Assembly (NCBI RefSeq): GCF_000315485.1
Contig: NZ_JH992945.1
Location: 310,001 to 374,000, forward strand
Length of the DNA stretch: 64,000 bases
Direction of reading: 5' to 3'
Source of the DNA: Bacteroides oleiciplenus YIT 12058
GTDB taxonomy: Bacteria; Bacteroidota; Bacteroidia; Bacteroidales; Bacteroidaceae
The notes under the pieces: model-generated
Database searches by the model: none
The model's input: only the letters and a program-made list of their open reading frames with translations
Told to the model about the DNA's origin: nothing
Program-made: the position numbers and the translations under genes
In this document: positions 36,301 through 45,285 of the stretch, piece after piece
How positions within the stretch are numbered: the stretch's first letter is position 1
Layout of the letters: the number at the start of each line of letters is the position of its first letter

Positions 36301-37380
36301 ATGAGTACCTTACTTAGACAACATGCCGAACAGCAATTCGCAGAAGAGTTGCACGAGCTGAAAAAGAATGAAACAAATTCTGTTCCCGAGAACTGGGAGA
36401 TGTCTCCGCAATCCGTAGTTACTTACCTGATGGGGGGCAAACTGAAGAACGGATTCGAAGTTTCACCTAAATATATAGGTAACCGTCGCCTGATGGAGAT
36501 TGCAGTCGCCACACTGGTAACTGACCGTGCGCTTTTGCTCTACGGGCTTCCGGGTACGGCAAAAAGTTGGGTGAGCGAACATATTGCTGCGGCCATCTCC
36601 GGCAATTCCACGCTGATAGTGCAAGGTACTGCCGGAACGGGAGAAGAGGCGATTCGCTACGGATGGAACTATGCCCGCCTGCTGGCAGAAGGCCCGAGTG
36701 AAGGGGCTTTGGTGCAAACACCGATTATGAAAGCAATGCAAGAGGGCAAGATAGGACGTATCGAAGAATTAACCCGTATCGGCTCGGACGTGCAGGATAC
36801 ACTGATTACGATTCTTTCTGAAAAGACGCTTCCCGTTCCTGAATTGAATAAGGAGGTACAGGCAATACGGGGATTCAATATCATTGCTACTGCCAACAAC
36901 CGCGATAAAGGAGTCAATGATTTATCAAGCGCTTTGAAACGTCGTTTCAACACTGTTATCCTGCCCCTGCCTGATAGCATTGATGAAGAAATAGATATTG
37001 TACGCCGTCGTGTGGAAAGCTTTGAAAAGGTGATGCAGCTTCCGGCAGAGAAACCGGCACTTGAAGAAATCCGTCGGGTGGTTACCATCTTCCGCGAACT
37101 GCGCCAGGGAGCCAGCAATGACGGAAAGACGAAACTGAAAAGTCCAAGCGGAACGCTGAGTACGGCTGAGGCTATCTCTGTGGTGAATAACGGTCTGGCT
37201 ATGGCAGGTTATTTCGGAGACGGGCAGATACATGCCGAAGACCTTGTTTCGGGGATTCTGGGTGCAGTGGTGAAAGACCCCGTACAGGATAAAGTGGTAT
37301 GGCAGGAGTATATGGAGACGGTTGTGAAGAACCGCGATGGATGGAAAGATATTTACCGGGCTTCAAGAGATATGATTTGA
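36301..37380 (+). CDS. MoxR-like AAA+ ATPase (YehL type)
   Basis: A 359-residue AAA+ protein. Walker A is GLPGTAKS (82-89). The Walker B/acid position reads GRIEELTRIG (Glu155, Glu156), a variant of the usual DE. Sensor 1 is IIATANNRD, and the Arg-finger region is LSSALKRRFN. It differs clearly from the MoxR at 4654, so the two belong to different branches. It is comparable to E. coli yehL. It is thought to act as a remodeller for the VWA protein at 39841. Confidence 0.88.
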   Translation: MSTLLRQHAEQQFAEELHELKKNETNSVPENWEMSPQSVVTYLMGGKLKNGFEVSPKYIGNRRLMEIAVATLVTDRALLLYGLPGTAKSWVSEHIAAAISGNSTLIVQGTAGTGEEAIRYGWNYARLLAEGPSEGALVQTPIMKAMQEGKIGRIEELTRIGSDVQDTLITILSEKTLPVPELNKEVQAIRGFNIIATANNRDKGVNDLSSALKRRFNTVILPLPDSIDEEIDIVRRRVESFEKVMQLPAEKPALEEIRRVVTIFRELRQGASNDGKTKLKSPSGTLSTAEAISVVNNGLAMAGYFGDGQIHAEDLVSGILGAVVKDPVQDKVVWQEYMETVVKNRDGWKDIYRASRDMI

Positions 37381-37404
37381 TAAGAGTGTCTCAAAGGAGT
37401 ATCT

Positions 37405-37430
37405 CAATTCCCCTCCTCCTGGGAGGAGAA
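37405..37430. repeat. Partial REP-like hairpin within the cluster
   Basis: CCCCTCCTCC, TG, GGAGGAG (37410-37428) preceded by CTCAATT matches the REP-like units at 15404 and 17225-17242. It lies in the only large gap (116 bases) of the five-gene cluster and could stabilise or attenuate the mRNA. Confidence 0.55.
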
Positions 37431-37496
37431 TGAAGTTACTCTTGTCAAATCATCTGTTAATCAAATAAAATCTTAATGAACTAAAAGACTCAAAAA

Positions 37497-39830
37497 ATGT
37501 CCATTCATTTATTAGGAATAAGACACCACGGCCCCGGTTCGTGCCGGAATGTACTGGAATACTTGCAGGAGCTACAGCCTGACCTTATCCTTCTGGAAGG
37601 TCCGGCAGAAGCTGAGGTATTGCTTCCATGTGCATTGAACGAGCAAATGGAACCGCCCGTTGCCCTGCTTGCCTATCAACCCGACCAGCCGCAGAATGCC
37701 GTGTTCTATCCGTTCGCTGAGTTCTCTCCAGAGTGGCAGACGATATGCTATGCAATGCGCAATGAAGTGCCGTTGCGTTTCTTCGATCTGCCCCTAGCAC
37801 ACTCTATGGCGCTGAGTCAAAAGTCTGCCAAAGAAGAAAAAGAAGAAACGCCGCAGGACGAACCGGAAGGACAAGAGACGACACAGGAAGTTATTACTGA
37901 AACGGAAACAGGCATTCAAGAAGCGAAAATAAGTGCAAAAGAACAGGAAACTGCCTCCGAAACCGAAGAAGGAACCACCGATATATACAGAGACCCTTTC
38001 GACTATCTGGCGGAAGCCGCCGGATATACGGATGGCGAATGTTGGTGGGAAACTACCATCGAGCACCGTAAAGACAGTGCCGACGTATTTCTGGCAGTGC
38101 AAGAAGCGGTCACCGCACTACGTGAAGAACTTCCCAAACATACCTCTCCCCGCGACCTGCTCCGTGAAGCCTGGATGCGCAAGATGATACGTGCGGCACA
38201 GAAAGAGAACTTCGAACGTATCGCCGTGGTTTGTGGCGCCTGGCATGTGCCTGCACTTGAAAATATGCCCAAAGTGAAAGAAGACAATGAACTGCTGAAA
38301 GGACTTGCCAAAGTAAAAGTAGAATGTACCTGGATACCCTGGACCTACGACCGCCTCTCCTTCCGCAGCGGGTATGGAGCGGGAATAGAGTCTCCCGGCT
38401 GGTATCATTATCTCTGGCATCATCCCGAAGATGACGGTACTCTCTGGATCAGTCAGGCCGCCTCTCTTTTCCGCAAGAAGAACATGGATATTTCAGTGGC
38501 CCACGTCATCGAAACGGTTCGTCTGGCACAGGTGACGGCTGCTTTGCGCAACCTCCCCACCCCTTCGCTGGCAGAGTTCAACGAAGCCATCACCACCGTC
38601 ATGGGCTTTGGCGACGACATCCTTCTGCAAATCATCAAAGAAGAACTTATCATCAGCGACCGTTTGGGGCGTGTTCCAGACAATGTTCCCAAAGTTCCCC
38701 TTCTGGTAGATGTGGAAAAGACACAAAAGCGGCTGCGCGTTCCGTTTACCGCCGAAATCAAAGAACTGACGCTCGACCTTCGTAAACCGAACGATCTGGA
38801 AAGAAGTATCTTCTTCCACCGCCTGCACCTTTTAGAAATAGATTGGGCCATCCCGGGCAGCTCCGACGGTAAAGGTACGTTCAAGGAAAAATGGACGCTT
38901 TACCACAAACCGGAACAGATCATCAGCATCATCGAAAAAGCCATCTGGGGAAATACACTGGAAGAAGCCACCCAAAAGTATCTGCTCAAACAGACCGGAG
39001 AGATAAGGCATATTCCGGAACTCACCCATCTGCTCGACCGGGTGATTCCCGCCAATCTGCCGGATTTAGTAGATGCCATGACCGTACAACTCGACCGTCT
39101 TTCGGCTGCCTCTACCGATATTATCGAAATGATGGAAGCCGTTCCCGACCTGGTCAGCATCGTCCGCTATGGCAATGTGCGCAATCTGGATTTCTCCAAA
39201 GTAGGTAATATGCTTCATGCCATGATTGCCCGTATCCTTGCAGGAGGCGTACTTGTCTGCATCAATATCGATGAAGAGGCGGCAGCGGATATTCTCAACA
39301 AACTGGTGTCTACGGACTATGCGGTATCCACCCTTAACGATCCGGAACTGAACACGATGTGGCTTGAATTTATCCGCCAGGTGCGTACATCCGTTAATGT
39401 ACATCCGCTGTTATCCGGCTATGCCACACGCTTGCTGAACGACAAAGGGGACATCTCACCGGAGGAGGCACAGAACACCCTCAGTTACTATTCTTCCGTC
39501 GGCAACGCTCCGGCAGACATGGCATATTGGTTCGAAGGATTTCTCCGTTCTTCCGGAGCTATCCTGTTGTTGGATGACAATCTTTGGAATCTTGTAAACA
39601 ACTGGGTATGCGGGCAGGACAAGGAGACTTTCATGGAACTGCTCCCCATATTGAAACGCACATTCAGCGAGTTCACCCCACCGGAACGCCGCAAACTGGG
39701 CGAAAAAGCCAAAGCAAGCGATGCAGGCGGCATACAGACGCAGACGGTCACAGTCTCCGCCCACAATGAAGCGGAAGCTGCCAAAGTAATCCCGCTGATC
39801 CGCCAATTATTAGGAATTGAAACGAAGTAA
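37497..39830 (+). CDS. DUF5682 protein (YehM type)
   Basis: A 777-residue protein. The N-terminus HLLGIRHHGPGSCRNV with the later LEGPAEAE and VCGAWHVPAL is reminiscent of the TraB/ChaN/EreA-like fold with conserved His and Glu (inference). An acidic linker (about 105-160, EEKEETPQDEPEGQ and so on) separates it from the main helical region. It is comparable to E. coli yehM. No membrane segment. It lies between the ATPase and VWA genes; the VWA gene starts 10 bases later. Function unknown. Confidence 0.82.
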   Translation: MSIHLLGIRHHGPGSCRNVLEYLQELQPDLILLEGPAEAEVLLPCALNEQMEPPVALLAYQPDQPQNAVFYPFAEFSPEWQTICYAMRNEVPLRFFDLPLAHSMALSQKSAKEEKEETPQDEPEGQETTQEVITETETGIQEAKISAKEQETASETEEGTTDIYRDPFDYLAEAAGYTDGECWWETTIEHRKDSADVFLAVQEAVTALREELPKHTSPRDLLREAWMRKMIRAAQKENFERIAVVCGAWHVPALENMPKVKEDNELLKGLAKVKVECTWIPWTYDRLSFRSGYGAGIESPGWYHYLWHHPEDDGTLWISQAASLFRKKNMDISVAHVIETVRLAQVTAALRNLPTPSLAEFNEAITTVMGFGDDILLQIIKEELIISDRLGRVPDNVPKVPLLVDVEKTQKRLRVPFTAEIKELTLDLRKPNDLERSIFFHRLHLLEIDWAIPGSSDGKGTFKEKWTLYHKPEQIISIIEKAIWGNTLEEATQKYLLKQTGEIRHIPELTHLLDRVIPANLPDLVDAMTVQLDRLSAASTDIIEMMEAVPDLVSIVRYGNVRNLDFSKVGNMLHAMIARILAGGVLVCINIDEEAAADILNKLVSTDYAVSTLNDPELNTMWLEFIRQVRTSVNVHPLLSGYATRLLNDKGDISPEEAQNTLSYYSSVGNAPADMAYWFEGFLRSSGAILLLDDNLWNLVNNWVCGQDKETFMELLPILKRTFSEFTPPERRKLGEKAKASDAGGIQTQTVTVSAHNEAEAAKVIPLIRQLLGIETK

Positions 39831-39840
39831 AGAGTAAACT

Positions 39841-40971
39841 ATGGAAGAAGAATATCTGAAAAGATGGCGCCTGATATTGGGTGGAAACGAGGCCGACGGT
39901 ACAGGCATCACGCTGACGCAGGAAGAGCAACGCATCGACCAGTCTCTGGAAGCTGTGTACGACAGTGATCGGCGCGGCGGACTCGGCTCGTCCGCCCCGA
40001 AAGTAAGCCGCTGGCTGGGAGACATCCGCGAGTTTTTCCCGCAGACGGTGGTACAAGTTATCCAACGCGATGCCATCAAACGGCTGAACATCACCTCACT
40101 GCTGACGGAAAAGGAAATGCTGGAAACCGTAGTGCCGGATGTGCATCTGGTAGCTACACTAATGTCGCTCAGCCGTGTAATCCCGGAAAAGAACAAGGAA
40201 ATGGCACGGCAGGTAGTCCGCAAAGTAGTGGATGAATTGTTGCGCAAACTCTCTGCCCCTACCCAACAGGCTGTGACGGGAGCACTCAATCGTTCCGCCC
40301 GCCGGAGAAATCCGCGTTATAACGAAATAGACTGGAAAACCACCATCACCAAGAACCTGAAAAATTATCAGCCGGAATATAAGACGATTATCCCGGAAGT
40401 GCGCATCGGCTACGGCAGGAAGCGGAAAGCGATGAAAGACATCATTCTCTGTCTGGACCAGAGCGGTTCAATGGGAACATCGGTGATTTATTCTGGAATA
40501 TTCGGATCGGTGCTGGCTTCCATTCCGGCAGTAAGCACGCGGATGGTAGTATTTGATACGGCAGTTGTAGACCTGACCGATGATTTGCAAGACCCGGTAG
40601 ATCTGCTTTTTGGCGTGCAGTTGGGTGGAGGTACGGACATCGCCCGTGCCCTGACCTATTGCCAGGGAGTGATTACCCGTCCGCAGGATACGGTACTGGT
40701 GCTGGTTACCGACTTGTATGAAGGTGGCGATGCCCGGGAAATGCGCAAGAAGTTCGTATCTTTAGTGAACAGTGGTGTGCAACTCATCGTGCTGCCTGCA
40801 CTGAATGACGACGGCGCCCCCTCTTACGACAAGAGCCATGCGGAGTTTCTGGCAAATATCGGTGTACCGACTTTCGCCTGTACACCCGATAAATTTCCCG
40901 ACCTCATGGCGGCAGCGCTTAGCAAACAAGATATAGGGATGTGGATATCGCAGAACATCAAAAGTACTTAG
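39841..40971 (+). CDS. VWA domain protein (YehP type)
   Basis: A 376-residue protein with a helical N-terminal half and a VWA domain from about 198. The MIDAS motif is Asp206, Ser208 and Ser210 (LDQSGSM), with GGGTD and VTDLYEGGD as the further metal-site loops. All MIDAS residues are intact, so it should bind Mg and partner proteins. It is the likely partner of the AAA+ ATPase at 36301. It is the last gene of the cluster and converges on an AraC gene with a four-base overlap. Confidence 0.88.
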   Translation: MEEEYLKRWRLILGGNEADGTGITLTQEEQRIDQSLEAVYDSDRRGGLGSSAPKVSRWLGDIREFFPQTVVQVIQRDAIKRLNITSLLTEKEMLETVVPDVHLVATLMSLSRVIPEKNKEMARQVVRKVVDELLRKLSAPTQQAVTGALNRSARRRNPRYNEIDWKTTITKNLKNYQPEYKTIIPEVRIGYGRKRKAMKDIILCLDQSGSMGTSVIYSGIFGSVLASIPAVSTRMVVFDTAVVDLTDDLQDPVDLLFGVQLGGGTDIARALTYCQGVITRPQDTVLVLVTDLYEGGDAREMRKKFVSLVNSGVQLIVLPALNDDGAPSYDKSHAEFLANIGVPTFACTPDKFPDLMAAALSKQDIGMWISQNIKST

Positions 40972-41864
40972 TTCTGTGAAAGCCTGTATTCATTAGGGGC
41001 TACCCCTACCAGTTTTCTGAACAGGTTGCTGAAATATTGCACGCTTGAAAAGCCCAATATTTCGGCAACCGAACTAACGGTATTCTCATTGGCAGACAAC
41101 ATTTTCTTGGCTATCTCTATCCTTTTCAACTGGAAATATTCATCCAGGTTCTTCCCCGTTTCAAACTTCAACAGGTCCATGAAATAGCGTGGCGACAAGT
41201 GAAGTAGATTTGCACAATACTTTACGGTCGGCAATATCTTGGTCTTCAACTGCCCGGAGCGGATATATTCATCCAACAGCGTATCCATTTTGCACAATAT
41301 TGTCTTATTCGCCTCATTCCGCGTAATGAACTGGCGTTCGTAGAAGCGGGAACAATAATCCAGCAACAATTCTATATATCTTGAGATTAACACCTTGCTA
41401 TGGCAGTCTATCGCATGCTTTAGTTCCTGCTCTATATTGCAGAAACACTCCACAGCTTTCGTTTTCTCACGCAACGACAGATGCAACGCTTCATTGGGAC
41501 TGTAAGAGAAGAACGGACAATGCCTGACGTGCTGCTCCAGAGAGGTATTACACAGAAAGTCCGGATGGAATGCCAGCAGCCAACCTTTTTGGGGAAGAAC
41601 CTTCCCGTCATTCATATCGATAGATGCTCCCGGAGCCAGAAACAACATGGTGGCATTGGAATAGTCGTAGTATTTACGTCCATAGATATAGTCGCAACAT
41701 TCACTTTCCAGCAATAACAGGGTGTAAAAGTCGAACTTGATGGTACGTTGCATCACGTTGGCTTTGGATAAGTCAATAGCACTCACCAGCGGATGCAGTG
41801 TCTTGTTGCCCAGGCAACAATTACACTGATGTACGGTCTCTATGTTCAATATATCCTTTTTCAA
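40968..41864 (-). CDS. AraC family regulator (paralogue 2 of regulon)
   Basis: A 298-residue regulator beginning MKKDILNIETVHQCNCC. The N-terminal domain has the same markers as its neighbours (TLHPLVSAIDLSKA, YGRKYYDYSNATMLFLAPG, WLLAFHPDFLCNTSL). The C-terminal HTH pair is at about 210-297 (CANLLHLSPRYFMDLLKFETGKN and SSVAEILGFSSVQYFSNLFRKLVGVAPNEYR). It has several extra cysteines near the N-terminus (Cys15, Cys17, Cys18), which may sense redox or thiols. It is 2 bases downstream of the paralogue at 41867, so they are one operon. Confidence 0.87.
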   Translation of the reverse strand: MKKDILNIETVHQCNCCLGNKTLHPLVSAIDLSKANVMQRTIKFDFYTLLLLESECCDYIYGRKYYDYSNATMLFLAPGASIDMNDGKVLPQKGWLLAFHPDFLCNTSLEQHVRHCPFFSYSPNEALHLSLREKTKAVECFCNIEQELKHAIDCHSKVLISRYIELLLDYCSRFYERQFITRNEANKTILCKMDTLLDEYIRSGQLKTKILPTVKYCANLLHLSPRYFMDLLKFETGKNLDEYFQLKRIEIAKKMLSANENTVSSVAEILGFSSVQYFSNLFRKLVGVAPNEYRLSQN

Positions 41865-41866
41865 AG

Positions 41867-42769
41867 CTATGAATTTTGCAGTCGGTATTCGTTCGGGGTG
41901 CAGCCTACGCGCTTCTTAAACAGGCGGTTCAGGTGCTGCGGATACTGAAATCCCAGCCTGTAAGCAATCTCGCTGATGGTTTCTTCCGCTCCGAGGATGT
42001 GCTCTTTGGCCAGTTCGATGACCTTTGTCTGTATATGTTCCTGGGGTGTTTTCCCGGTTTCCTTCTTAATCATATCACCAAAGTAATTGGGAGAAAGATA
42101 AATCCTGTCTGCGAAATATTTCACTGACGGCAACCCCTCCTGCATCGGAAGACCGCTCTGGAAATATTCATCCAACAGTTGTTCGAACTTCGTCAAGGCA
42201 TCTTTATTCGCATTGCTACGGGTGATGAACTGGCGCTCATAGAAACGCATGCAATAGTTGAGCAAGAGTTCTATGTTCATTGCAATCAATGACTTGCTGT
42301 GCTTGTCTATAGGATGCTCCAGTTCGATGCTGATTTTCTTCAGGCAGTCCATCACGGTTTCTTTCTCCTGGTCGGACAGGTGCAAAGCCTCATGCACTGC
42401 ATAAGAGAAGAAGGTATAGTTCTTTATCGTTTTCCCAAGTGCAGTCCCGTGAATCAAATCGGGATGAAAGACGAGACCGTAAACGGGCTGGCTGATTTGG
42501 TCACCAACCGTACTCACACTAATCGTCTGTCCGGGTGCAAAACAGACAATAGTACCTTCCTGATAGTCATAAGACTGACGGCCGTACTTAATATCACAAG
42601 TCTTTGCCAGCTTCAAAAAAAGTGCGTAAACACCATAATGCATTTGTATTTGATTGACCGCCCGCGTCGCTTTCGTAAGATCGACAACACTTACCAAAGG
42701 GTGCAATGTTTCAAGTCCGTACAAATGATTGTACTGGTCCACATTATCCAGATTTATAACCTTTTCCAT
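41867..42769 (-). CDS. AraC family regulator (paralogue 3 of regulon)
   Basis: A 300-residue regulator starting MEKVINLDNVDQYNHLYG, closest in pattern to the protein at 29823 (ETLHPLVSVVDL, YGRQSYDYQEGTIVCFAPGQ, FHPDLIHGTALGKTIK). The HTHs are at about 214-298 (FADRIYLSPNYFGDMIKKETGKT and SEIAYRLGFQYPQHLNRLFKKRVGCTPNEYR). A TATCTTTG -7 box is at 42800-42793. Site E lies just upstream, so it is probably autoregulated. It is expected to act on the iron-type alcohol dehydrogenase and perhaps on other targets with GTAAT repeats. Confidence 0.88.
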   Translation of the reverse strand: MEKVINLDNVDQYNHLYGLETLHPLVSVVDLTKATRAVNQIQMHYGVYALFLKLAKTCDIKYGRQSYDYQEGTIVCFAPGQTISVSTVGDQISQPVYGLVFHPDLIHGTALGKTIKNYTFFSYAVHEALHLSDQEKETVMDCLKKISIELEHPIDKHSKSLIAMNIELLLNYCMRFYERQFITRSNANKDALTKFEQLLDEYFQSGLPMQEGLPSVKYFADRIYLSPNYFGDMIKKETGKTPQEHIQTKVIELAKEHILGAEETISEIAYRLGFQYPQHLNRLFKKRVGCTPNEYRLQNS

Positions 42770-42792
42770 AATCCTAAGTATTTGAACAGCAG

Positions 42793-42873
42793 CAAAGATA
42801 TGAATTATTTTTTCAGAATAATAAGGTGTCTGTAATAAGGGTTATACTATCTGTAATTGGGGTATAACTTTCA
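42793..42873. promoter_or_regulatory. Site E: GTAAT repeats beside the AraC operon promoter
   Basis: GTAAT repeats start at 42832 and 42853 on the plus strand (21 bp apart), with TCTGTAATnnGGGTAT-type flanks. Reading rightwards, no -7 box is found 35 bp later, where the palindromic repeat begins. Leftwards, the AraC operon has TATCTTTG at 42800-42793. It may autoregulate the AraC pair. Confidence 0.6.
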
Positions 42874-42890
42874 TTCATTACGAAAAAGAA

Positions 42891-42990
42891 ATGAATAAAG
42901 TTACGAGCTACAGGCTACAAGCTACAAGTAGCTGCGCTATGTTCCGAAAGGCACTTGTAGCTTGTAGCCTGTAGCTCGTAACTGATTCAT
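42891..42990. repeat. Long perfect inverted repeat with 29-bp arms
   Basis: The arms at 42901-42929 and 42953-42981 are perfectly complementary, beginning TTACGAGCTACAGGCTAC. The loop is 23 bases. Outer ATGAAT/ATTCAT extends the dyad to 42892-42990. Within an arm, GCTACAA/GCTACAG repeats every 7 bases. It looks like a small mobile or REP-type hairpin element. It sits between site E and site D. Confidence 0.85.
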
Positions 42991-43015
42991 TACCCTACAA
43001 GAATAAGCAGAAACA

Positions 43016-43079
43016 GTAAAAAGGGTTATTCAATCTGTAATCCGGGTATTCTGCAATCGCAGGAAGACAGCTAATTTTG
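43016..43079 (+). promoter_or_regulatory. Site D: operator and promoter of the alcohol dehydrogenase gene
   Basis: GTAAA (43016) and GTAAT (43037) lie 21 bp apart in a context like site E (AAGGGTTAT / CCGGGTAT). Exactly 35 bp after the second repeat begins is the -7 box TAATTTTG (43072-43079). No TTG is at the -33 position, so activation is likely. Confidence 0.7.
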
Positions 43080-43145
43080 CAGCATCCGATAGTTCCCTAT
43101 GGAGAACCATTAAAACGATTACAAAATTAAATAACTGAAAGACGT

Positions 43146-44327
43146 ATGAATACAAGAATGAATTTTTCTTTTTACAACCCTACCCGCATCCTATTCGGCG
43201 CAGGCGAACTGAACAATCTGCACAAGCAGACAATGCCCGGCAAGAAAGCCCTACTTTTGATTTCAAATGGTAAGTCGACCAAGGTCAACGGTTCGCTCGA
43301 CCGCACGATTGAACAATTGGAAAAGGCCGGCATAGAGTATGCCATCTTCGATAAGATTATGGAAAACCCGTACCGAAGCGTCGTCATGGAAGGAGCCGCT
43401 TTTGCCAAAGAAAATACCTGCGATTTTATTCTGGCTCTCGGAGGAGGTGCCGTACTCGATGCATCAGTCGCAATAGCGGCAATGGCAACGAACCCGGGCG
43501 ACTTATGGGATTATGTTTTTGGCGGCACCGGCAAAGCAATGCCACTGAAAAATCCGGGATTGCCCATAGTTACCATTGCCACAACTTCAGGAACAGGCTC
43601 CGAAATCAATTGCTGGGGCGTTATCTCCAATCCCGACACGAATGAGAAAATCGGTTTCGGCGCACCGGAACTGACTCCCGTTCTTGCCATCGTAGACCCG
43701 GAACTGATGCGAACCGTTCCCGCCAAATACACGGCATACCAAGGATTTGATGCTTTGTTCCACAACACAGAGGTAATGATAAGCAACAGCGTAAATATTC
43801 TGAGCGAAGCGATTGCATTGTCCGCCATCGAGAATATTACGAAATACCTGCCACGTGCAGTCAGAGACGGGAATGATATGGAAGCAAGAGAACGCGTCGC
43901 TTATGGCAGCACAATGGCAGGCATCACCATGCAACTGACAAGCACCACGGCCGAACATTCCATGGAACACTCCATGAGTGCCTATCATCATAATCTTCCT
44001 CACGGCGCAGGGCTGATTATGATTTCCCGTGCTTTCTATGAGTTCTTCATCGAGCGTCATGCCTGCGACGAGCAGTTCATCAAAATGGCAAAAGCAATGG
44101 GCATTGAAAATGCCAACAAACCGGAAGATTTCATCACGGCGCTTGTCAAATTGCAGGAGGATTGCGGTGTGGCCGATTTGAAGATGAGCGATTACGGGTT
44201 CCGGAAAGAAGAATCCATGACGCTTGCCCGAGGTGCCCGCTCCATGCAGGGAGGATTATTCCTTGCCAATCCTTGCGAAATGACGGATGAAGACTGCGCG
44301 GGAATTTTCGACAAATCCTATCGTTGA
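43146..44327 (+). CDS. Iron-containing alcohol dehydrogenase
   Basis: A 393-residue NAD(P)-dependent dehydrogenase of family III. The cofactor region is LALGGGAVLDASVAIAAM and TTSGTGSEIN. The metal-binding His/Asp are in FDALFHNTEVM and HSMEHSMSAYHHNLPHGAG. Length and motifs match the butanol-dehydrogenase/YqhD type, which reduce aldehydes. MNFSFYN at 43158 is an alternative start. Controlled by site D. A flavin reductase follows 99 bases later. Likely role: aldehyde detoxification. Confidence 0.9.
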   Translation: MNTRMNFSFYNPTRILFGAGELNNLHKQTMPGKKALLLISNGKSTKVNGSLDRTIEQLEKAGIEYAIFDKIMENPYRSVVMEGAAFAKENTCDFILALGGGAVLDASVAIAAMATNPGDLWDYVFGGTGKAMPLKNPGLPIVTIATTSGTGSEINCWGVISNPDTNEKIGFGAPELTPVLAIVDPELMRTVPAKYTAYQGFDALFHNTEVMISNSVNILSEAIALSAIENITKYLPRAVRDGNDMEARERVAYGSTMAGITMQLTSTTAEHSMEHSMSAYHHNLPHGAGLIMISRAFYEFFIERHACDEQFIKMAKAMGIENANKPEDFITALVKLQEDCGVADLKMSDYGFRKEESMTLARGARSMQGGLFLANPCEMTDEDCAGIFDKSYR

Positions 44328-44425
44328 TGGATGGATGGGCGAACCTTATAAGTCATGCCAGTGTTTTTAATATAAATATACGCTTCAAAGTCTGACGAAT
44401 ATAATTAATATCAAGAAGAAAAAAG

Positions 44426-45040
44426 ATGAAAGTATTACTGATAAATGGAAGTCCCCGGAAAAACGGAAATACACATTTGGCTTTATCGGAGGTAGCAAAG
44501 GCGCTGAATGAAAACGGAGTAGAAACAGAAATCATTTCTATCGGAACAAAAGCCGTACAAGGTTGCATAGCCTGCAATCGCTGCACTGAATTGGGACGGT
44601 GTATCTTTAAAGACGAATTGTACAACAACATCCGCCAGAAACTGGAAGAAGGTATTGACGGACTGGTAGTAGGCTCACCGACCTATTACGCCGGTCCCAA
44701 TGGTTCGCTGTGCGCCCTGTTAGACCGTCTTTTCTATTCAAGCTCGGAGTTGATGGAGTACAAACCGGCTACGGCAATAGCTGTTTGCCGGAGAGGTGGA
44801 GCCAGTGCTACTCTTGACAGATTGAATAAGTATTTCACAATAAACCATATGCCTGTTGTTTCTTCCCAATATTGGAATATTATTCATGGAATGATGCCGG
44901 GCGATGTCCTGCAAGATGCGGAAGGATTACAGACTATGCGAATGTTAGGCAGAAATATGGCCTGGTTATTGAAAAATACGGCTGACGGGCAGAAGCACCC
45001 GGAAGCAGAACCTTTGGTACGGACAAACTTTATCCGTTAA
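44426..45040 (+). CDS. NADPH-dependent FMN reductase / iron-sulfur flavoprotein-like
   Basis: A 204-residue flavodoxin-fold protein. LLINGSPRKNGNTHLAL is the FMN phosphate loop, GCIACNRCTELGRCIFKDEL is a Cys-rich loop, and GSPTYYAGPNGSLCALLDRLFY binds the isoalloxazine ring. The CxxCx5C pattern is like that in iron-sulfur flavoproteins, though the fourth Cys position is not clear. No promoter or operator was seen in the 98 bases upstream, so it is probably co-transcribed with the dehydrogenase. It ends at the terminator 45079-45131. Confidence 0.83.
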   Translation: MKVLLINGSPRKNGNTHLALSEVAKALNENGVETEIISIGTKAVQGCIACNRCTELGRCIFKDELYNNIRQKLEEGIDGLVVGSPTYYAGPNGSLCALLDRLFYSSSELMEYKPATAIAVCRRGGASATLDRLNKYFTINHMPVVSSQYWNIIHGMMPGDVLQDAEGLQTMRMLGRNMAWLLKNTADGQKHPEAEPLVRTNFIR

Positions 45041-45078
45041 TTGAAATCATAATAGAATCATTGAGTTCTCACAGAGAA

Positions 45079-45131
45079 GCGTAAACAGACTAAAACGATG
45101 TGTTTCCATAGTCTGTTTACGCTTTTATTTT
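45079..45131 (+). terminator. Rho-independent terminator after the FMN reductase
   Basis: GCGTAAACAGACTA (45079-45092) and TAGTCTGTTTACGC (45109-45122) form a perfect 14-bp stem followed by TTTTATTTT. Confidence 0.85.
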
Positions 45132-45183
45132 CAGAAAAAAGGGGGCAATAGCTATCAATTTATTCTCCAGCATCCCATAATCT

Positions 45184-45247
45184 GTAATTCGGGTTATCAC
45201 TCCCGTAATCTATCTACCAAGATTTGTATGAGTTCTTCCGTACTTTG
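45184..45247 (+). promoter_or_regulatory. Site B: operator and promoter of the MFS gene
   Basis: GTAATTCGGGTTAT (45184) and GTAATCTATCTA (45205) are 21 bp apart. The -7-like GTACTTTG (45240-45247) begins 35 bp after the second repeat. The first half is identical to that of site C near 52440. No -33 TTG. Confidence 0.7.
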
Positions 45248-45285
45248 CAGTATAGAAATCAATGTATCAAAGAACCATATAATTT

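Noticed and set aside
42832..42873. Consideration of site E as a CRISPR-like repeat
   Set aside because: Only two 5-bp core repeats with 21-bp spacing, no spacers of constant length and no cas genes. The operator explanation fits better.
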